From contig CM049400.1 of assembly GCA_026929865.2 (NCBI GenBank), positions 29,126,001 through 29,190,000 of the forward strand: a stretch of DNA of 64,000 nt, read 5' to 3'. The notes beneath the pieces are model-generated. The model did no database searches. It was not told the origin of the DNA and saw only the letters and a program-made list of their open reading frames with translations. A program made the translations under genes and the position numbers. The DNA comes from Hyperoplus lanceolatus. Its lineage: Eukaryota > Chordata > Actinopteri > Uranoscopiformes > Ammodytidae. Below, one piece after another: positions 1 to 13,700 of the stretch (the stretch's first letter is position 1; each line of letters begins with the position of its first letter).

Positions 1-3000
1 AAAATGTCTGATGTTGTGAATACAATGGAATAGTGTAGTCCTTCAATAATAAAAAAAAATAATAATACTAATACAATATTACACAACTATGAAAATACAC
101 TTTATTTGTGCATATTGTATTTAAGAAATGCAGCTCAAAGAACTTGTATAAATAGCATGCAAGTGGTGGCAACATCGGAAACTCAATAAGCGGAAACCCA
201 GGAGTAATACAATACAACAAGTTATTTCCAGAAAAATCATATTGCTTTACTAATACTTAAATAGACAGATCAAATAGGACAAGACAAAGTAAATCAGATA
301 AATGTCCAATTTATGATGTATGTATAACGTGTACTTATCCTGAAATAACATAAGATAAAAAAACACACAACTAACCAATAAGAATGAGGGTATCACCACT
401 CCCACCCATAGCATGTGCAACAAACATTTTCATTACATCAAACCCCAGTTTAGATAAGACTTATGGTCAGCATTTTTGCAGGAACAGTCATCCAAAAGCA
501 CAATAGCATTCTGTTTGCCCCCCCTCTATATATTTCATTGTTAATGCTGGAGTGTGTATTACCAGTATGGGCCAGATTTGCTTGCCATGCAGAATGCGAA
601 GGCCGAGGCATGCATTTTGCACACATCAATGTGGAAGGAAACATGAAACAAGAATTAGTGTTAATTAATTAAGTGTTATCATATTGAGACACTGCTGCTG
701 AAAACACAGCCTTTGTTCATGCACAAACCATATTTTCAGTATCCTATGATTTTCTAGTTGTGATTATTCATTTATCTATGACAGCTTAGCCTGATGAGAC
801 GAAGTTTTATTTTTCCGAAGACAAAACAGTTTACTGTAAGTTGTCTGTGAGTCCTTGAATGCACCATGCGGAAAGATTAACAATGGAGTCTGTTAACAAC
901 AGTTCACATGATGGATTATCGCACACAAGTTTTCAGGCTACAAGGGGAGTAACTAATGGACTTTTTTTAATGGTAATGTTGATCCATATATATTTGAATG
1001 TGCAAATAGGTAAATAAGTGTTGAAATATTTGCCATATCCAAATGATAAGGCTTTGGTATGTCAACATTGGTTGTTGTGCTTAACTTTTTAACTCTGGGT
1101 TAATTATTTGATTGGACATATTGAAAACATGGCTCAACAGCAATAACTCTTGCTGATTGTACTACTTTTCATGTAGTGCTAAAAAGTTGGATACTATTCC
1201 CTTGACTATCTCAGCACCAGTAAATGCAGAGCTCCTTGTCCTTTGGAAATACTTAACTTTTTTTGAATAACTCAAAGAAAGATAATGTTGCTCTACATTA
1301 GTCTAAGATGGAGAATTGCTCTGCAGCATTAGATGCAGGGTTGGGGAGGTGGGGGGATGCTGAGAGGAACATTGTTTACTCATGGTTCATTAGTTTTTTT
1401 GTGAGGTGGTTTCCTCTCTTTGGGCACCCACCGTGCTATGTAATGCTTTTCTTATTTTTACTACCTGCAATTAGCCTTGTACATTAAAGTGCTTGCTGAT
1501 GTCTGACTAATAGCGAGGATCTATCACACCCCGCAAAGCAGCAGGTCTGTTCTCAGCTGAAAGCATGCTGTCTCATGTGTCCCTGGGACACACTCCGTTT
1601 ATTTGGGCGAATAAATCAAACGTAGCCTTTTCCCTTCTGGCTCTGCCTCCTATTGTGCCGTTGTTGCTAAGGTGCATTTGGGCGGTATGCTAGGATGTTG
1701 CTGCCACTTAAGTTGATGTTTTATGTCAACACATACTATGAGTTATCACTTTTTCTATTGTGTGAAAGTAGTATTTAGACACCAACAAGCATAGCTTATG
1801 TCGCTTGATGCACTCTGAGTAATAACAAAAACAATGTTAGTGCATCTACATGAGGTAAACCTTTTGTGATTGCGCATGGATTTTCTACCTTCTGCTGTAC
1901 GTCAAGGTGACAGCTGCGCCAGTGTCAGGGGGCAACACCAGTTTTTTAAACGCTGTCATACTCCAACCTTCAGTGAACTTGTTTGGTGATGGCTTGAATG
2001 TAACCGACATTCATCCATATAAAACTATATTTGCTATTGCTTTAAGACATGCCTTTTCTTTTTTGCTAGGCCTTTACCAAAGGACTAACAAGGTAGAGGA
2101 GCAACAATATGGTCAGGAGCACAGAGCAATACAGGATAAACCTAAGCTCTTGAAGCTTAGGTTTAAGTGGGGTTCATGGAAGAAGACAGTCTAAGCCAAG
2201 GCACTGCCTTTCACTGAACATACTTCATCAGTAAGGCTCCAAAACCAATCCCCACTTTAGTAACAACAATCTGTTGGAAATGGAAGTGCAGTTAATACCA
2301 GTCATTCTCACCGTGTTGCTCTAGCCAACTTTCAACTCACATAGATTTAGTATAACAATCCTCTCAACAACAAGAGGCCTTTTGGATTTGGATAAAACGG
2401 TTTTGTTCAGTATTGGTTCTTCTTTTTGTTATACTACAGACACTGCAAAGTCCAAGGCAAAGTTGTTATGTTCCTGAACATTTTCTCAATGTGATGTTTT
2501 AAGTAATTTTAGTACATAATAAAAAAAAGGCATGGAATGAGATTACCTCATTAATTACTTACACATGCTCTGCCTGGCGTAAGTGTCAGCACATGAGTGT
2601 CATTCAAAGTAATACATAACTGGCTTGACTCAGCCCATCTGATGGTGTTAAGGTATGAATAGCCCAGTGTCCAAACACCAAACTGAGCCCTGTATAACTT
2701 TGAGGGATCGTCCGTATCAAGGTATCCTTTAAAACTTGTGTTATATAATTGTGAAATTAAGCTGTTATGCAAACGGATTGGATTATTCATGAATGTACCA
2801 AGAGTGTTACTTACTTTTTCCACCAGAAAAGCACACACAAGTTACAGCTGAGAATCAGTCTCCAGCTTATGTGCTGCATATATATAGTTCTATTAACAGG
2901 CTGTTATGGCTTCAGTCCTTTGGCATCAGATACTCTTTAGCTCTTAGCAACTAATGAGATTGAATTGGAACTTATCATGTCCTATCCTGAGACCAGGGAC

Positions 3001-6000
3001 ATCGGCCCTGTTGCCAAGCACTGCACTAGAGAGTCAACACTGTAAATAAAGAGGGCGATGGGTGTTAGTTACGAAAAGTATCTCCTAACTGCATACGGCA
3101 CATAATCAGGCAAGTTCTGATTTCCACAATTGGCTGTAATTGTTGTGTGATTCTGGCGGAGCAGTGCTGCCGCATTCTCTCCAGCGCTGAGCCGAGAGAC
3201 TGACACTGCCTTGGCCTATATAGCAGCTCTAAGCCTCATTAGCCACAGCCTCAAACCTGCAAGTGGCTGGGGAGGCAAAATAACACAGATTTCTCCCGGT
3301 GACAATGAGACAACAGGTTCCCAGCGATGCCACAGTGGGTACGGCGTATAATTGGACACCTCCCTCCCCATTCCCCCAATAGAATGTTACTGGTGGCCGT
3401 ATCGAACACTTGGAGAGGTAATTTTCTTTTTTTTAAGGTAAACCTGTTTGACTCTTGCCCTCCACGCTTCCCAGACGCTACACTATATCCACCATCATGT
3501 GGACAGCAACTGTAGAAAAATATTATGTCATGTTTATGGCTAAACAATAGGTGAAATGCGACTCCATCATCCGCAAATGATGTTGTCTACCTCTCTACCT
3601 GTCTTGCTTTATTAACTGGGAATAATTATATGACAGCGACAAGTGATAGTGGGACAAACATACAAAATTCCTACTTTTTTTTAATACAGTAAAGAATACA
3701 TGTTATCATGGTAGCTTTCTGGACATCTGGGGATCACACATATATATAGTTGTTGAGAGTCTTATTCAAAAGTCATGGGCATACATTATTTTGCAACTAC
3801 AAAAGCCCACATTATCGTGGACTCGGCCCAAGGTTTTTGAACCTAGCTGCAGGGGTGTGCTCCCAATTCAGCCACAAAAGCATTATTGAGGTTGGGCACT
3901 TGTGTTGTGCGGTAAGACCTGAATCATAGTATTTCACTTCATCCCAAAGGTGTTCAGTTGGAATGAGGTCAGATCTCTGTTAGAGCCAGTCAAGTTGTAT
4001 GCATCAAACTGGAAAAACAATATCGACCTGGCTTTGTGTCCCGGGCATTGTTTTGTGAAACAGGAAAGAAAAGGATCAACCTCAAATCTTATAATATATT
4101 CCAAAAAAAAATTAAGCATGCTACTGTTTGTATATTTTGTGTTGCAGAATTTATATTCCCCATAACTAGAACTAAGGTAGATATGAAAACAAATGTTTAT
4201 CTGACTGTATTAATGTTTTTGTATTATTGTTATTCAAATTTAGTTGAGGTATTGCAAAACACACACACTTGAACATGTATAGCACTTGGACAGCATTTCT
4301 GTACTTTGTGCAGTGGATGTGCATGACATGGTAATTGATAGCTTGTCCAGTTACAATTGGCTTACTTTAAAATGCCAGTTAAGTGTTTAAGGCAGTTCCA
4401 GCATGTAAGGGACATATTTTACACCATTTATTTGTGTTTGCATCAAACACAGGTGTAAGCCCAGTAGCATAATACTACACTCATACCACTAAAGTACTTT
4501 TATCAATCATCCAATTGATAAAGACCTCTCACAGCTGCAGAACCTCACAAAATGGGAAAAACGATTTGACCAAAATCAAATGCAACTATTCGTTTGATGT
4601 ATAGTTTAGTCTGTTATTACGTTTCAATTGGCTGTCACTGAAAACCCTGTTGCTCTTGGAGACTCTTTTGTTCAAATTTAAAAAAAAAACAAAACATGTA
4701 TTTCATTTTCATCAGAAAGCAGCACATCAAGAGGAACAGTGCTCAACTGTAAAAATCAAAAGCCTTCTCTATTCAATAAGGACATTAGACTAGAATGCGT
4801 AACAGCTCCCTTCTGTTCTCCCCCTGGTCGTGCAAGTAGCACATCCAGTTTGCATACATTAGTCAAAGCAGTGATGTGGTTTCATGCATTCGTTTGATGT
4901 TTTTGTTTGTAATCCACTGTCCCTTACTTTTGTGTTGAGGCTCCGGCTGTTTGAAATTCAGAGTGGGAGAGAGGGGTCAATGAGCCCAAATGTAAAGCAT
5001 GATTAGTGGAGAAAAAGAACACCTCATTATGGAGAAATGGAAGTCAGATCAGTGGGTACATTGACATTTTAGGAAAATCTTAATCAAATCTGGGAGTATA
5101 GAAAAATATAGGAATTACGTGTAAAATATATGTTTAGTTTAAATGCATAAATTGGACTTGTTAAAGATCTTTTTCAACACTTCAGATTAGGAAATTGAAA
5201 CATGTAATGGATGAAGTATTTCTAATTTGTAAAAAGTCAAATTCGGGCAGTAGTAATAAGCTTTAGGTAGAGTAAAAAGTTGAAAAAAACACTCTAATTC
5301 ATATGAGTTAGAGTGCCTGATTATATGAGTTATATAATCGGGCCATTACAGGACAGCATTTGAACATAAAGCCAACTAATAACTAGATTGTGAGTTACTA
5401 TATTTCAGCTGATGAGTAACAAATCCTTGTTCATCACTATGTTAATCAATGTGAGAGTAAAAAAACATCTCCACTGTGTCTCTATCCTGTTTTTATCACA
5501 TAGCTCTTTTTGAAAGTCCCAAAACTGTTTAATAACCCAGCAATTATGCAACCTCATGAATCTTAAACTGTCAGTGTCCCAACTGCACTGTGAAGAAAAT
5601 GATTACTGCGCACTATCTACGATTAGCAGTAAATTAGCCTGACTATTTCCAAAGTTCAGAGTTTCTCAAAAATACGACCCAAATTTCATGCTGGACCATG
5701 AATTTTAATTTTGTGTCAACTCTAACTGATGCATATCAACTTTTTGTATAACTATTAATTGGAATGGCCTCATGATGAACCAGCCAATCCAGGGTACATA
5801 ATCTGTACCTGGGCAAAATATGGCATCTTGCAAAGGGGAGAAATAGATTTAAAACAAGGGACACGCCTGACACTGGACTTGGATGAAACTTCTTGGCTGT
5901 GTAGGATAATTTTAGTTTTCCTGAGGGAACATTCTGTAAAGTGCATACTGAAATACTGTTCAGTCAGCAGACAAAAGAGGACCCCATGTGACCCTTTAGC

Positions 6001-6550
6001 TGCAAAGAGCAAAGTACTTAAAATGGACCAATCTTTAATTGCAGGAGTATGCCACTGCTCTTTGGTTATGTTAACATAGTTTCACTGAAGAATATGTCAA
6101 GGCTAAAATATATTATATTCTGTCCACCGGTGACCTTAACATTTGAATAATGTTAACCAAGTGTGTTTTTATTTTCATAAATCCAACCATATACTGTGAC
6201 CATTATTTAGTCTTCAAAGGCCTTCACAGTATTTGAGCATAAACAATAGCTAAATGCTAAAAGTGAACATGTTGTGTATCCAGCAGTTCAGATGAACACA
6301 CAGCTCAACAGTTTAAAGAGAGCACATCAATAAAGAAAAGGTGAAATAAAATATGTTTGAAATGATTAAAAGGAACATCAAAGTTCTGTTTTTTAACAAT
6401 CGGTCAAATCAAACCCGATTGCAGATGGGGATACAGTTAGCAGAATAGTAGGCATCTTATAATGTTCAACATGTATAGGCTTATAAGTGGCATACAGTCA
6501 AAGTAGGTGAAAAAACAAACAAACAAAAAAACAGCAAACCGTCAGACTAG
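1..6550. other. Non-coding DNA, no gene recognised
   Basis: AT-rich sequence without a recognisable exon, RNA gene or full transposon. Reading frames here are under about 110 codons, overlap on both strands, and show no domain motif that I recognise. The only distinct structures I see are two adjacent hairpins near 5.3 kb, listed separately. It could be intronic or intergenic, and the sequence alone does not decide this. Confidence 0.5.
5290..5340. repeat. Two adjacent short palindromes
   Basis: The first palindrome (about 5290-5315) reads CACTCTAATTCATATGAG and onward, and matches its own reverse complement at 24 of 26 positions. Three bases later GATTATAT-GAGTT-ATATAATC forms a perfect 8-bp stem with a 5-base loop. 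The two share the ATATGAGTTA core. They may be cruciform-prone sequence or the remnant of a foldback element. No function can be assigned. Confidence 0.6.
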
Positions 6551-8190
6551 ATTTAATTTTCCTTTATTTATTCTCAAAAGATCAATTGAGGTTACCCTCT
6601 TTTACAATGACGTCGAGACAGATACACAATATACAATGAGAATACACAACAAGCTTACAAAGAGACAACAACAATTAAAACATTCAGATCAATTGAATAA
6701 AATAGAACAATAGCCTAATTAAAACAATTACAAGTGGAGTGGGGCTGATTCAAAATAATAACTTTAAATTGGTTAACAGTTATGAGTGTATTTATTTTAA
6801 TTTGATGTTGTAGGCTGTTCCAGGAGTCAGGGGCACTGTGGCTAAAAGCAGTCTTACCAAGGTCAGACCGGGCGTATGGAACATATAACATGAGCATTTC
6901 AGTTGAGCGGGTTTGATAAAGCCCATCTGAGATATGCAGCATTGTTGTCAAATAGAGTGGCAGCTTTCCGGTCAGGGCTTTATATATAAAAATATGCCAA
7001 TGTGCATCACGTCTCTCTTTAAGAGAGGACCAACCAACCTTTTCATATAAAAGACAATGGTGAGTGTCATAAGCATCTCCTGTAATGAACCTTAAGGCAG
7101 AGTGAAAAACGGAGTCTAGGAGTTTAAGACATGATTGAGATGCATGCCTATAAACCACATCACCGTAATCAAGGACAGACATAAAAACTGCCTCAATAAT
7201 CCTTTCCCTACTGAACAACGGGAAGGTGGCTTTGTTCCTATAAAAATATCCAATCTTTTGTCGCAGACGACAGACAAGATTTTTTATGTGAAATTTAAAA
7301 GATATTTTTTCATCTATCCAGATGCCGAGATATTTATATTCAGTGACTCTTTCAATTTGAGATCCATTATTTGTATGAATATTAAGATCATTAAAATGTA
7401 TAGTTCTTGCTCTGGAGAAACACATATATTTTGTTTTGTCTGTATTAAGAACAAGCCTGAGGTCCACTAGACAGTCCTGCAGGGTGTTAAAAGAGCTCTG
7501 AAGGTTCTGAACAGATTGATGTACCCAATCAGAAATGCAATACAGTACAGTGTCGTCAGCATACAAATGGGCTTGACAGTTTTGTAGCGATGAAACAATG
7601 TTATTGATGTAAATTGTGAATAGGACTGGACCTAAAATTGAGCCCTGCGGAACACCATTTGCAACTGTTAAAAACTCAGTTTGGTGGCTTCCCAGTTTTA
7701 CTGACTGCTGTCTATCAGAGAGATAGTCCCTAAACCAGCTACATGTAGAATAATCAAAACCAATATCATGCAGCCTCTGTAAAAGCAAATGGTGATCTAA
7801 AGTATCAAAGGCTTTTGACAGATCAACAAAAAGTGCTGCACAGTGCTTTTTATTGTCGATAGCTGTAACAATGTTGTCTAAGACCAAAGTGACAGCAGAT
7901 ACAGTACTGTGACCTGCCCTAAAACCAGATTGAAATGGGCTCAGAATGGAAGCACTGGATAAAAAGGTTTTCAACTGATTAATAATAACTGATTCTAGGA
8001 TTTTTGCCAGGCATGGGAGTTTTGAAATTGGCCTGTAATTATTGAGATCACTTTTGTCACCCCCTTTATGCAATGGGATGACATGAGCTTTTTTCCAAAC
8101 TTTAGGAACAATACCGGAGGAGATGGAAAGATTAAAAATATGGGTTATTTGGTTTGATATTATATGTGTAGAGAGATTGATTGAAAATGG
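6551..8190 (-). mobile_element. 5'-truncated L2-clade LINE (copy A)
   Basis: This is a minus-strand non-LTR retrotransposon fragment closely related to the larger copy at 48-53 kb. It holds the RT domain, the C-terminal region and the 3' UTR, but lacks ORF1 and the endonuclease. Its 5' break is near 8190, where similarity to the other copy stops abruptly after the shared TTGATTGAAAA stretch. The 3' end is near 6551. Both copies share a 3' UTR with the element-sense pattern of a GTCGA core followed by GAGGGT/GAGGTA and an AT-rich run. Severe 5' truncation is typical of target-primed reverse transcription. Confidence 0.85.
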
Positions 8191-8265
8191 ATAACAGGTG
8201 TCAGGTAGGAATATGGCATGATTGGCTCCAACACTAAACCATTGGAATGTAAAATAACAGTGCAA
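6715..8265 (-). pseudogene. L2-type reverse transcriptase fragment, endonuclease missing
   Basis: A 516-codon open frame. About the first 25 residues come from flanking DNA and the rest from the L2 ORF2. Visible RT motifs are NNYRPISKLP (about residues 75-84), FVDLSKAFDTLDHHLLL (146-162), GVPQGSILGPVLF (204-216) and the catalytic LYADDTVLYC (234-243). They are followed by the thumb and C-terminal region, with YKYLGIW and a closing CNCFN. The frame is uninterrupted across the RT, which suggests a fairly young insertion. With the endonuclease and ORF1 gone it cannot move by itself. L2 is the most likely clade; the related CR1 clade is not fully excluded. Confidence 0.85.
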
Positions 8266-8397
8266 TTGAACATGATCCAGACATGTTCAGAATCATCCAA
8301 TGTCAAGGTTCTTGACTAGAAAATGATGGGTCCAGGGTGATACACATCCGTTTTGCCAAATACCTATTAGCACCGTACTGACAGGAGGTCTAAGTAA

Positions 8398-8869
8398 TGT
8401 CATGATCCTGCCTGGGCCTCTTTGTCTCTGTTTTGTTTTTTTGCCTTTTTGTCCTTTTGCTTGTCTGGCTTATTGCAGGGTTGGAGCAGGTGTGTGGGGA
8501 GTCAGCTCAAGCACTCACAGCTGCCAGCAATCACCAATCAACCGCCTTTCATATACCCAGTCCAACCTTCCAGATGCTGCCAGATTGTAGTTTCAGTTCA
8601 CGCACTCTCCTGGTCTGACTCCTCACGGCTCCAACCTGCACCAGCGAGCACTTCCACCCCGGACTCTTCTACCCGCTTGCTCTGGATGCTGCTCACCCAA
8701 GCCCTGGACATTCTCCGTTGCTCTCTCCCTGGAACCCTCCCCAGGACAGTTGGATTCTCCCCCCCCCCCCCCCGCATCCCGACCCAACCCCCAGCTGATT
8801 TCTTGTTCAATAAACCTTCATTAACTAGTGCTTTCTCCGCGCCTGTGTCCTCCCTGTCCGACCGTAACA
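8398..8869 (+). mobile_element. Probable solo LTR
   Basis: A 472-bp segment begins TGTCATGATCC and ends CCGTAACA, the TG...CA ends expected of an LTR. The 5-bp flanks are AGTAA on the left and AGTAT on the right, a near-match for a target duplication. It holds a pyrimidine-rich 5' half, a poly-C run near 8760-8773 and AATAAA at 8809-8814, about 55 bases before the 3' end, as expected for an LTR polyadenylation region in plus orientation. No primer-binding site, gag or pol lies next to it, so it looks like a solo LTR left by recombination. A Gypsy-type origin is a guess. The one-base duplication mismatch keeps confidence moderate. Confidence 0.55.
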
Positions 8870-10540
8870 AGTATGCTTTGGGAAAGGAATCACATGCATT
8901 ACGTCTTGACTTGAATCAGCGGGGAAACAAGAAATCAAATATGGACCAAAAATAAATCAGAGCAGAATGAAGCGTACGTTCTAGATTTCAACACAGTTTC
9001 ACAAAACAAAATGTGAACACAATTAGCATAATCTGGGGGAAATCGAATAATACAATACTGTTAATCTTTTTTAAGAATCACAGAAATGTATCAGGCTGTT
9101 GGGTAGATTGAAAATATAATTCATGATTCTAAATAAAACATTGATCTTTAGGGAGCAGGCCTGGTGGCATCAATATGATTAGTTTTAATATGGATGAGCA
9201 TAAACAAACAATGTTGATGGAAAAACATGTAGACAGACAGGAGTCAATAACTTCCCTTAATTAGACACGAGCACCCCAAACGAAAATAGATTACCATCTA
9301 ATTATCCAGCTGAAAGTGAGACATCAATGCACATGATCATTGCTGACGCCACAATGTGTTTTACCAACACATTATGCAAGACAAGGGAATGTTTGTTGGT
9401 TTTGAAAGTAATGTCAATTTAGAACAAATGTAGGGCTTATTACAGTTTGATATGCATATGAACGCAAATGCAACTCCATATAAAAGAATGCACCACCCAA
9501 TATACATTCTAAATAACATGTGCAGTCTTCACATATTTATCTGTGCTGGTGCTTCTGTCATCCATGCCAAGCATTGCTTATCTAAAAATCTAAATATTCC
9601 AATGCTGTGATGCATATCTTTCTCTATGAAAGATACCAGGTGCCAGAAAAGGGATGACACAAATAGATACACTCGTGAATAACAAAGGTGACATACATAA
9701 GCCAGTGTGAGAGCCATCAACATTTGTCCATATTTGTCTAGTAAATCAGTTAAAAAATAAGACCTGAGTTTGTGCTTTCAGAAGGAGCCATTTTCTGCCA
9801 TTATTTGTTTTGTTTTGAATCGTCTTTTAGTGACTTGAAAATGAAATAAGAGTGGCAGTCTAATGAACTAAACATGAAGCCCTCAAATGCCTTTGGCTGA
9901 AGTGTCCCTGATTATTTAATTGTGCAGTATCAGTGTATGCACTGCTTGATGCCAATCACATAGTACACTGAAAAATCAAAGTTTTTGCCAAGAAATAATC
10001 CTTAAAATACATGCTGCTTTACGTTTCACAACACCCTGACTGAGTCCCCCGTGTCTGTGCTTTTGTCTCTCAAGTGCAATAACCTACTAGTCTGGTGTCA
10101 TAATGTTCCCAGTGATGAGATCAAAACAACAACAAAGCTTCCACTGAAGGTCTTATAATCCCATGCAGTTTCACAGAGGTTTCACAGAGGTCTCTCAGAG
10201 GTCGATGCCAATGCTCCGGTGTACTGTACATTTGTGTGTGTGTCACAGTGTAGTTTGACCTACTTCAAGAGCATTGCAGTGTTTTTTTTGTTCTAGCACT
10301 TCAGATTTGATTAATGGTGACATGACACGGCAAAGTAAAGACCTTTTCATATCCTCTCAAACGCTCCAGGGAGACGTTTCTAGGTTTAATTAGATGTTTT
10401 TTTTCTTCACATAATAAGTGAAAATAAGCGGAAAAAAAGTTTAACATGTTGTATCTCTTTGGAAGGATATCTGGTAATGCTTGAAAAGAAGGAGGGAGAC
10501 ATATGCAAGACTGTACGCTCTAGAGTGCAGAGTTTGAGAG
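8870..10540. other. Non-coding DNA, no gene recognised
   Basis: AT-rich stretch between the solo LTR and an L2-type 3' end. I see no exon, RNA gene or terminal inverted repeat pair. A short direct repeat, TTTCACAGAGG, occurs twice in tandem near 10170-10190. Confidence 0.45.
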
Positions 10541-10700
10541 TAATAATAATAATTAATTGGATTTATATAGCGCTTTATTTCTCTGTGACTCAAAGCGCTT
10601 TACAGGGTTCCAGGTTCAATTTGTTCACACACAGTCATACCGGTGGTGGTAAACTACGCTAGTAGCCACAGCTGCCCTGGGGCAGACTGAGTGTTCACGT
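10541..10700 (-). mobile_element. L2-type 3' end (LINE fragment or L2-tailed SINE)
   Basis: Read on the minus strand, this ends with TAAAGCGCTTTGAGT, a short spacer, AAAGCGCTATATAAAT and an (ATT)n tail. The same 'AAAGCGCTATA' end closes the L2 relic at 26.2 kb. The rest (CCCAGGGCAGCTGTGG and onward) is the kind of 3' UTR carried by teleost L2-related elements or by SINEs that borrowed such a tail. No coding sequence is retained. The 5' border is approximate. Confidence 0.6.
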
Positions 10701-13700
10701 AACATCATAGCTGTATTCTACAACCAGGGACTTGGCCTGAGTTTGTTTCCATCCTTCTGTTTTCAAACGGCCCTTGTGATTTGATATGTGCCAACTCCTG
10801 ATTTGACAGTTGCATTTATTTACACACCTTTACTCACTACCTGTAAGCTAGAGAGGGGGAACAAAATGGTTTAATTGTTTCTGTCTTGGCATCGGATTAA
10901 TACTGCACATCTGGCATAGCGCATGATAATGTTGAATGTTGGCTTAGAAATCCTGCTCTTATCCTGGAGTTCAATTTATGAACACATTGAAGAGAAGAGA
11001 AACACAGTTACGCAATGTTCTAGAAGCTAGAAAAGTTTATTATAAGTTTACACAAATTCTTTATTAAACCACTATTCATTTATTATTAGGAGGATAATCA
11101 TTTACTAGAACTAGAGGAATACATTTACTAGAGGATTGGGTGGATGATGCTTCCATATAATTATTATCAACAAAAGGAACAAAGTTGTTGAAAACAAATA
11201 GAATGAGCATAACATATTTCATAACAGTTTTCTTTTGGTTTGCCAATTGAGTGAAGCTTGATTGCCCATTGTACAAAACCCAATGTGTGTGTGTGCCGCT
11301 CCGTTTGGGTAATTTGTGCTAAGAAACAAAGCAAAATTAATTTAGTTGATTAATGTTTTAGTTACAGTTAGATTGAGCGTGAGCTGCTTTGTGCTTAAAG
11401 GATTCAGGAGGGAAAGGACAATGGAAAAGGGACTATTGAATACATCTGTTAACCTTCAAATTCTTGCTCCAAAGTTATCCACTGCAGTGTGTTGTTGTGG
11501 AGTGCAGGAAAACAAATAAGGTCAGTTGTCTTATACCCATTTGTACAGCAGAAAGCAAACAGTCAAGTAATTGGTTCCATTTGAGGTTGAACACAGGGGA
11601 ATGTGGGTTGCAAGTCTCTCTCTTGCTGTTAGCACAACATATGTCAGGATGCATGTGGCTAAATATACTCCTTGGGGGTTTGTTATTTCCGGAGACATTG
11701 ATTCCTCCCCATGACCCTTGTATTGTGACTGAGGATCTTATTTTTTTATTTTCACTTGGAGGGGCCTCTCTTGTATCTTTGGGTGAACTGTTACCACGGG
11801 TATTGATTCAATTAGTTTTTTAATGACCACTATTCACTTCAGATGTTTGCATGGTCAGCCAAAAACCAAGAAATAATTGTGATATTTTTTTATTTTATGT
11901 TATAGTCTTCCCAAGCGTATGCAATCCTCATATATTTCCAAAATTGGAATCATCCTAATCCCATAGTAATCACTGTTTACGGGTATGCAGGCTGCAACAG
12001 GCAAACGCTGGCACCAGCTGCTTCTTTAGACACCTGTCAGATCTGTTTCAACCCCTGATCTGTATTCATTTGAAGGCTTTAATACCGGCTGAGGCACATC
12101 TCAAGAAGCTTGTTTGAGCCGCAGCCACTGCATCTCATTGCGAGTGAGGATTCGCATGTATCATTGTTATAAACCCATATTCTCCTCTGTTTTTCATTTA
12201 TTTATTTTGTATACATATATCCATTTTTACAGGTCTGGCTACAAAGGAGGCTGCAGGGATAAGGTGTCGTTTACGCCATGGTAATAAGAGAATAAACAAG
12301 TGATATCCTTCTGAAAACTCAGGTGCACAGGAGTCAGGATTGAATCAGCTTTGATGTGAAATTAATTTGATAACAGTGTTTCATGTATTTTTTTCTTTAA
12401 CTCAGAACCTTATCAGTGAGTGGGAGTTTTTTACTTTGAGATGGCTGAATTGAAATCACATTACGTTACCTGTTTTCACACGTCGTGTGGCAGAGGATGA
12501 AAACCCCCTTAGGTGTCTACTTGACACATAGGCGCTGGAAGGAGGAGTTCATTTGCACTGGCGACCGCAGACGACCTCTGGAGTGGTGTCTTGTTAACAC
12601 CAAAGCCTTTTTCCAATGAAAAAATCTCCCATCTATCTGGAGAAATGTATTATTTGTGCAGTGCTCAGCAGAAAGTATGTATTTTTTTGTTATTTTGCTT
12701 CTATATTCAACACACTTAGTATATGTATATGATAAGTTCATATAAATAAATACCTATACATTGACCACTTATGTTGTTTGGTCTGAAATACAAAACTGCA
12801 ATTCATTTATTTGCTATGGGTAATAGCATAATAATGATAAACAAGTGTGGCAAATGCTAAAACACAAATATGCAAATTGAAAATAGGAAGAATCATTTAA
12901 AATGTTTAACAAAAAAGGAACAGATAGTTCTAGGAGTTACTTTCCTTTGCACCCAAGTTTTCAAACTTCCCGTTGCTGTATTGCATACGAGTAACAATAA
13001 GTTAGTCTCATGATTAATGTGTTATATATATACATAACCCCCATTTCCACCTGATAATTAACAGAGAGTCCGGAAATGGATACACAATCTTAGTTCTGTT
13101 CACATGGCCTTTGGTTCTGCACCTTCTACTAATACAGATATGGTTTCATGTTTCAGATTCAGTATGAATATTAATATTAATGAAGCGGAGCTAGAAGAGT
13201 TATCAACAAACATAAACCGTCTTGGGCCAAAAAAAGACATTTGAGAAACCTCCCAAGGATCCACTCAAGGGCTTGGGTTGCTGCTGACTTTTTGTTTTGA
13301 GAAAACATGAAGTGGCAGTTAAAGCCAAAATGGTTGTTGATATGTTATCATAGTCTGATATTCCAGAAAGCCCATTATTTATGATGCACTTTTCAAAATA
13401 GAAGTTACAAGGAATGAGATTGAAGGTTGAGACAATGCAAGCATAAACATTGTTTTTTCAAGCACTGGTCCGTTTTGATATTTTTGTCTATTTTGCTTCC
13501 ATAACGTGTCTTCCTTCATACTAGTATAACAAAAATAATTGTTTTAATGTAAGTAATCTACTGGCAAAGTTGCATGATGATATCTAATAGTTAGCAATAG
13601 TACCCCAGTCACCTATTCACTGCAGCCTGTGGTTAAGGCTAGTCTTGGATATATCATGAAAATTGTCATATGTTACCAGAGCCCATTGGGACACATTTCA

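Noticed and set aside
2551-2838. 95-codon minus-strand frame ending near AAAAAGTAAGTAA donor-like sequence
   Set aside because: A donor-like word alone is expected by chance. There is no acceptor, no motif and no partner exon.
5759-6079. 106-codon open frame on the plus strand with an overlapping minus frame
   Set aside because: Both strands are open over the same bases, the peptides carry no motif, and the composition looks random.
11464-11823. 119-codon open frame on the plus strand
   Set aside because: No recognisable domain, no supporting splice or start context and no neighbouring exon. The length is within chance for a 64-kb AT-rich window.
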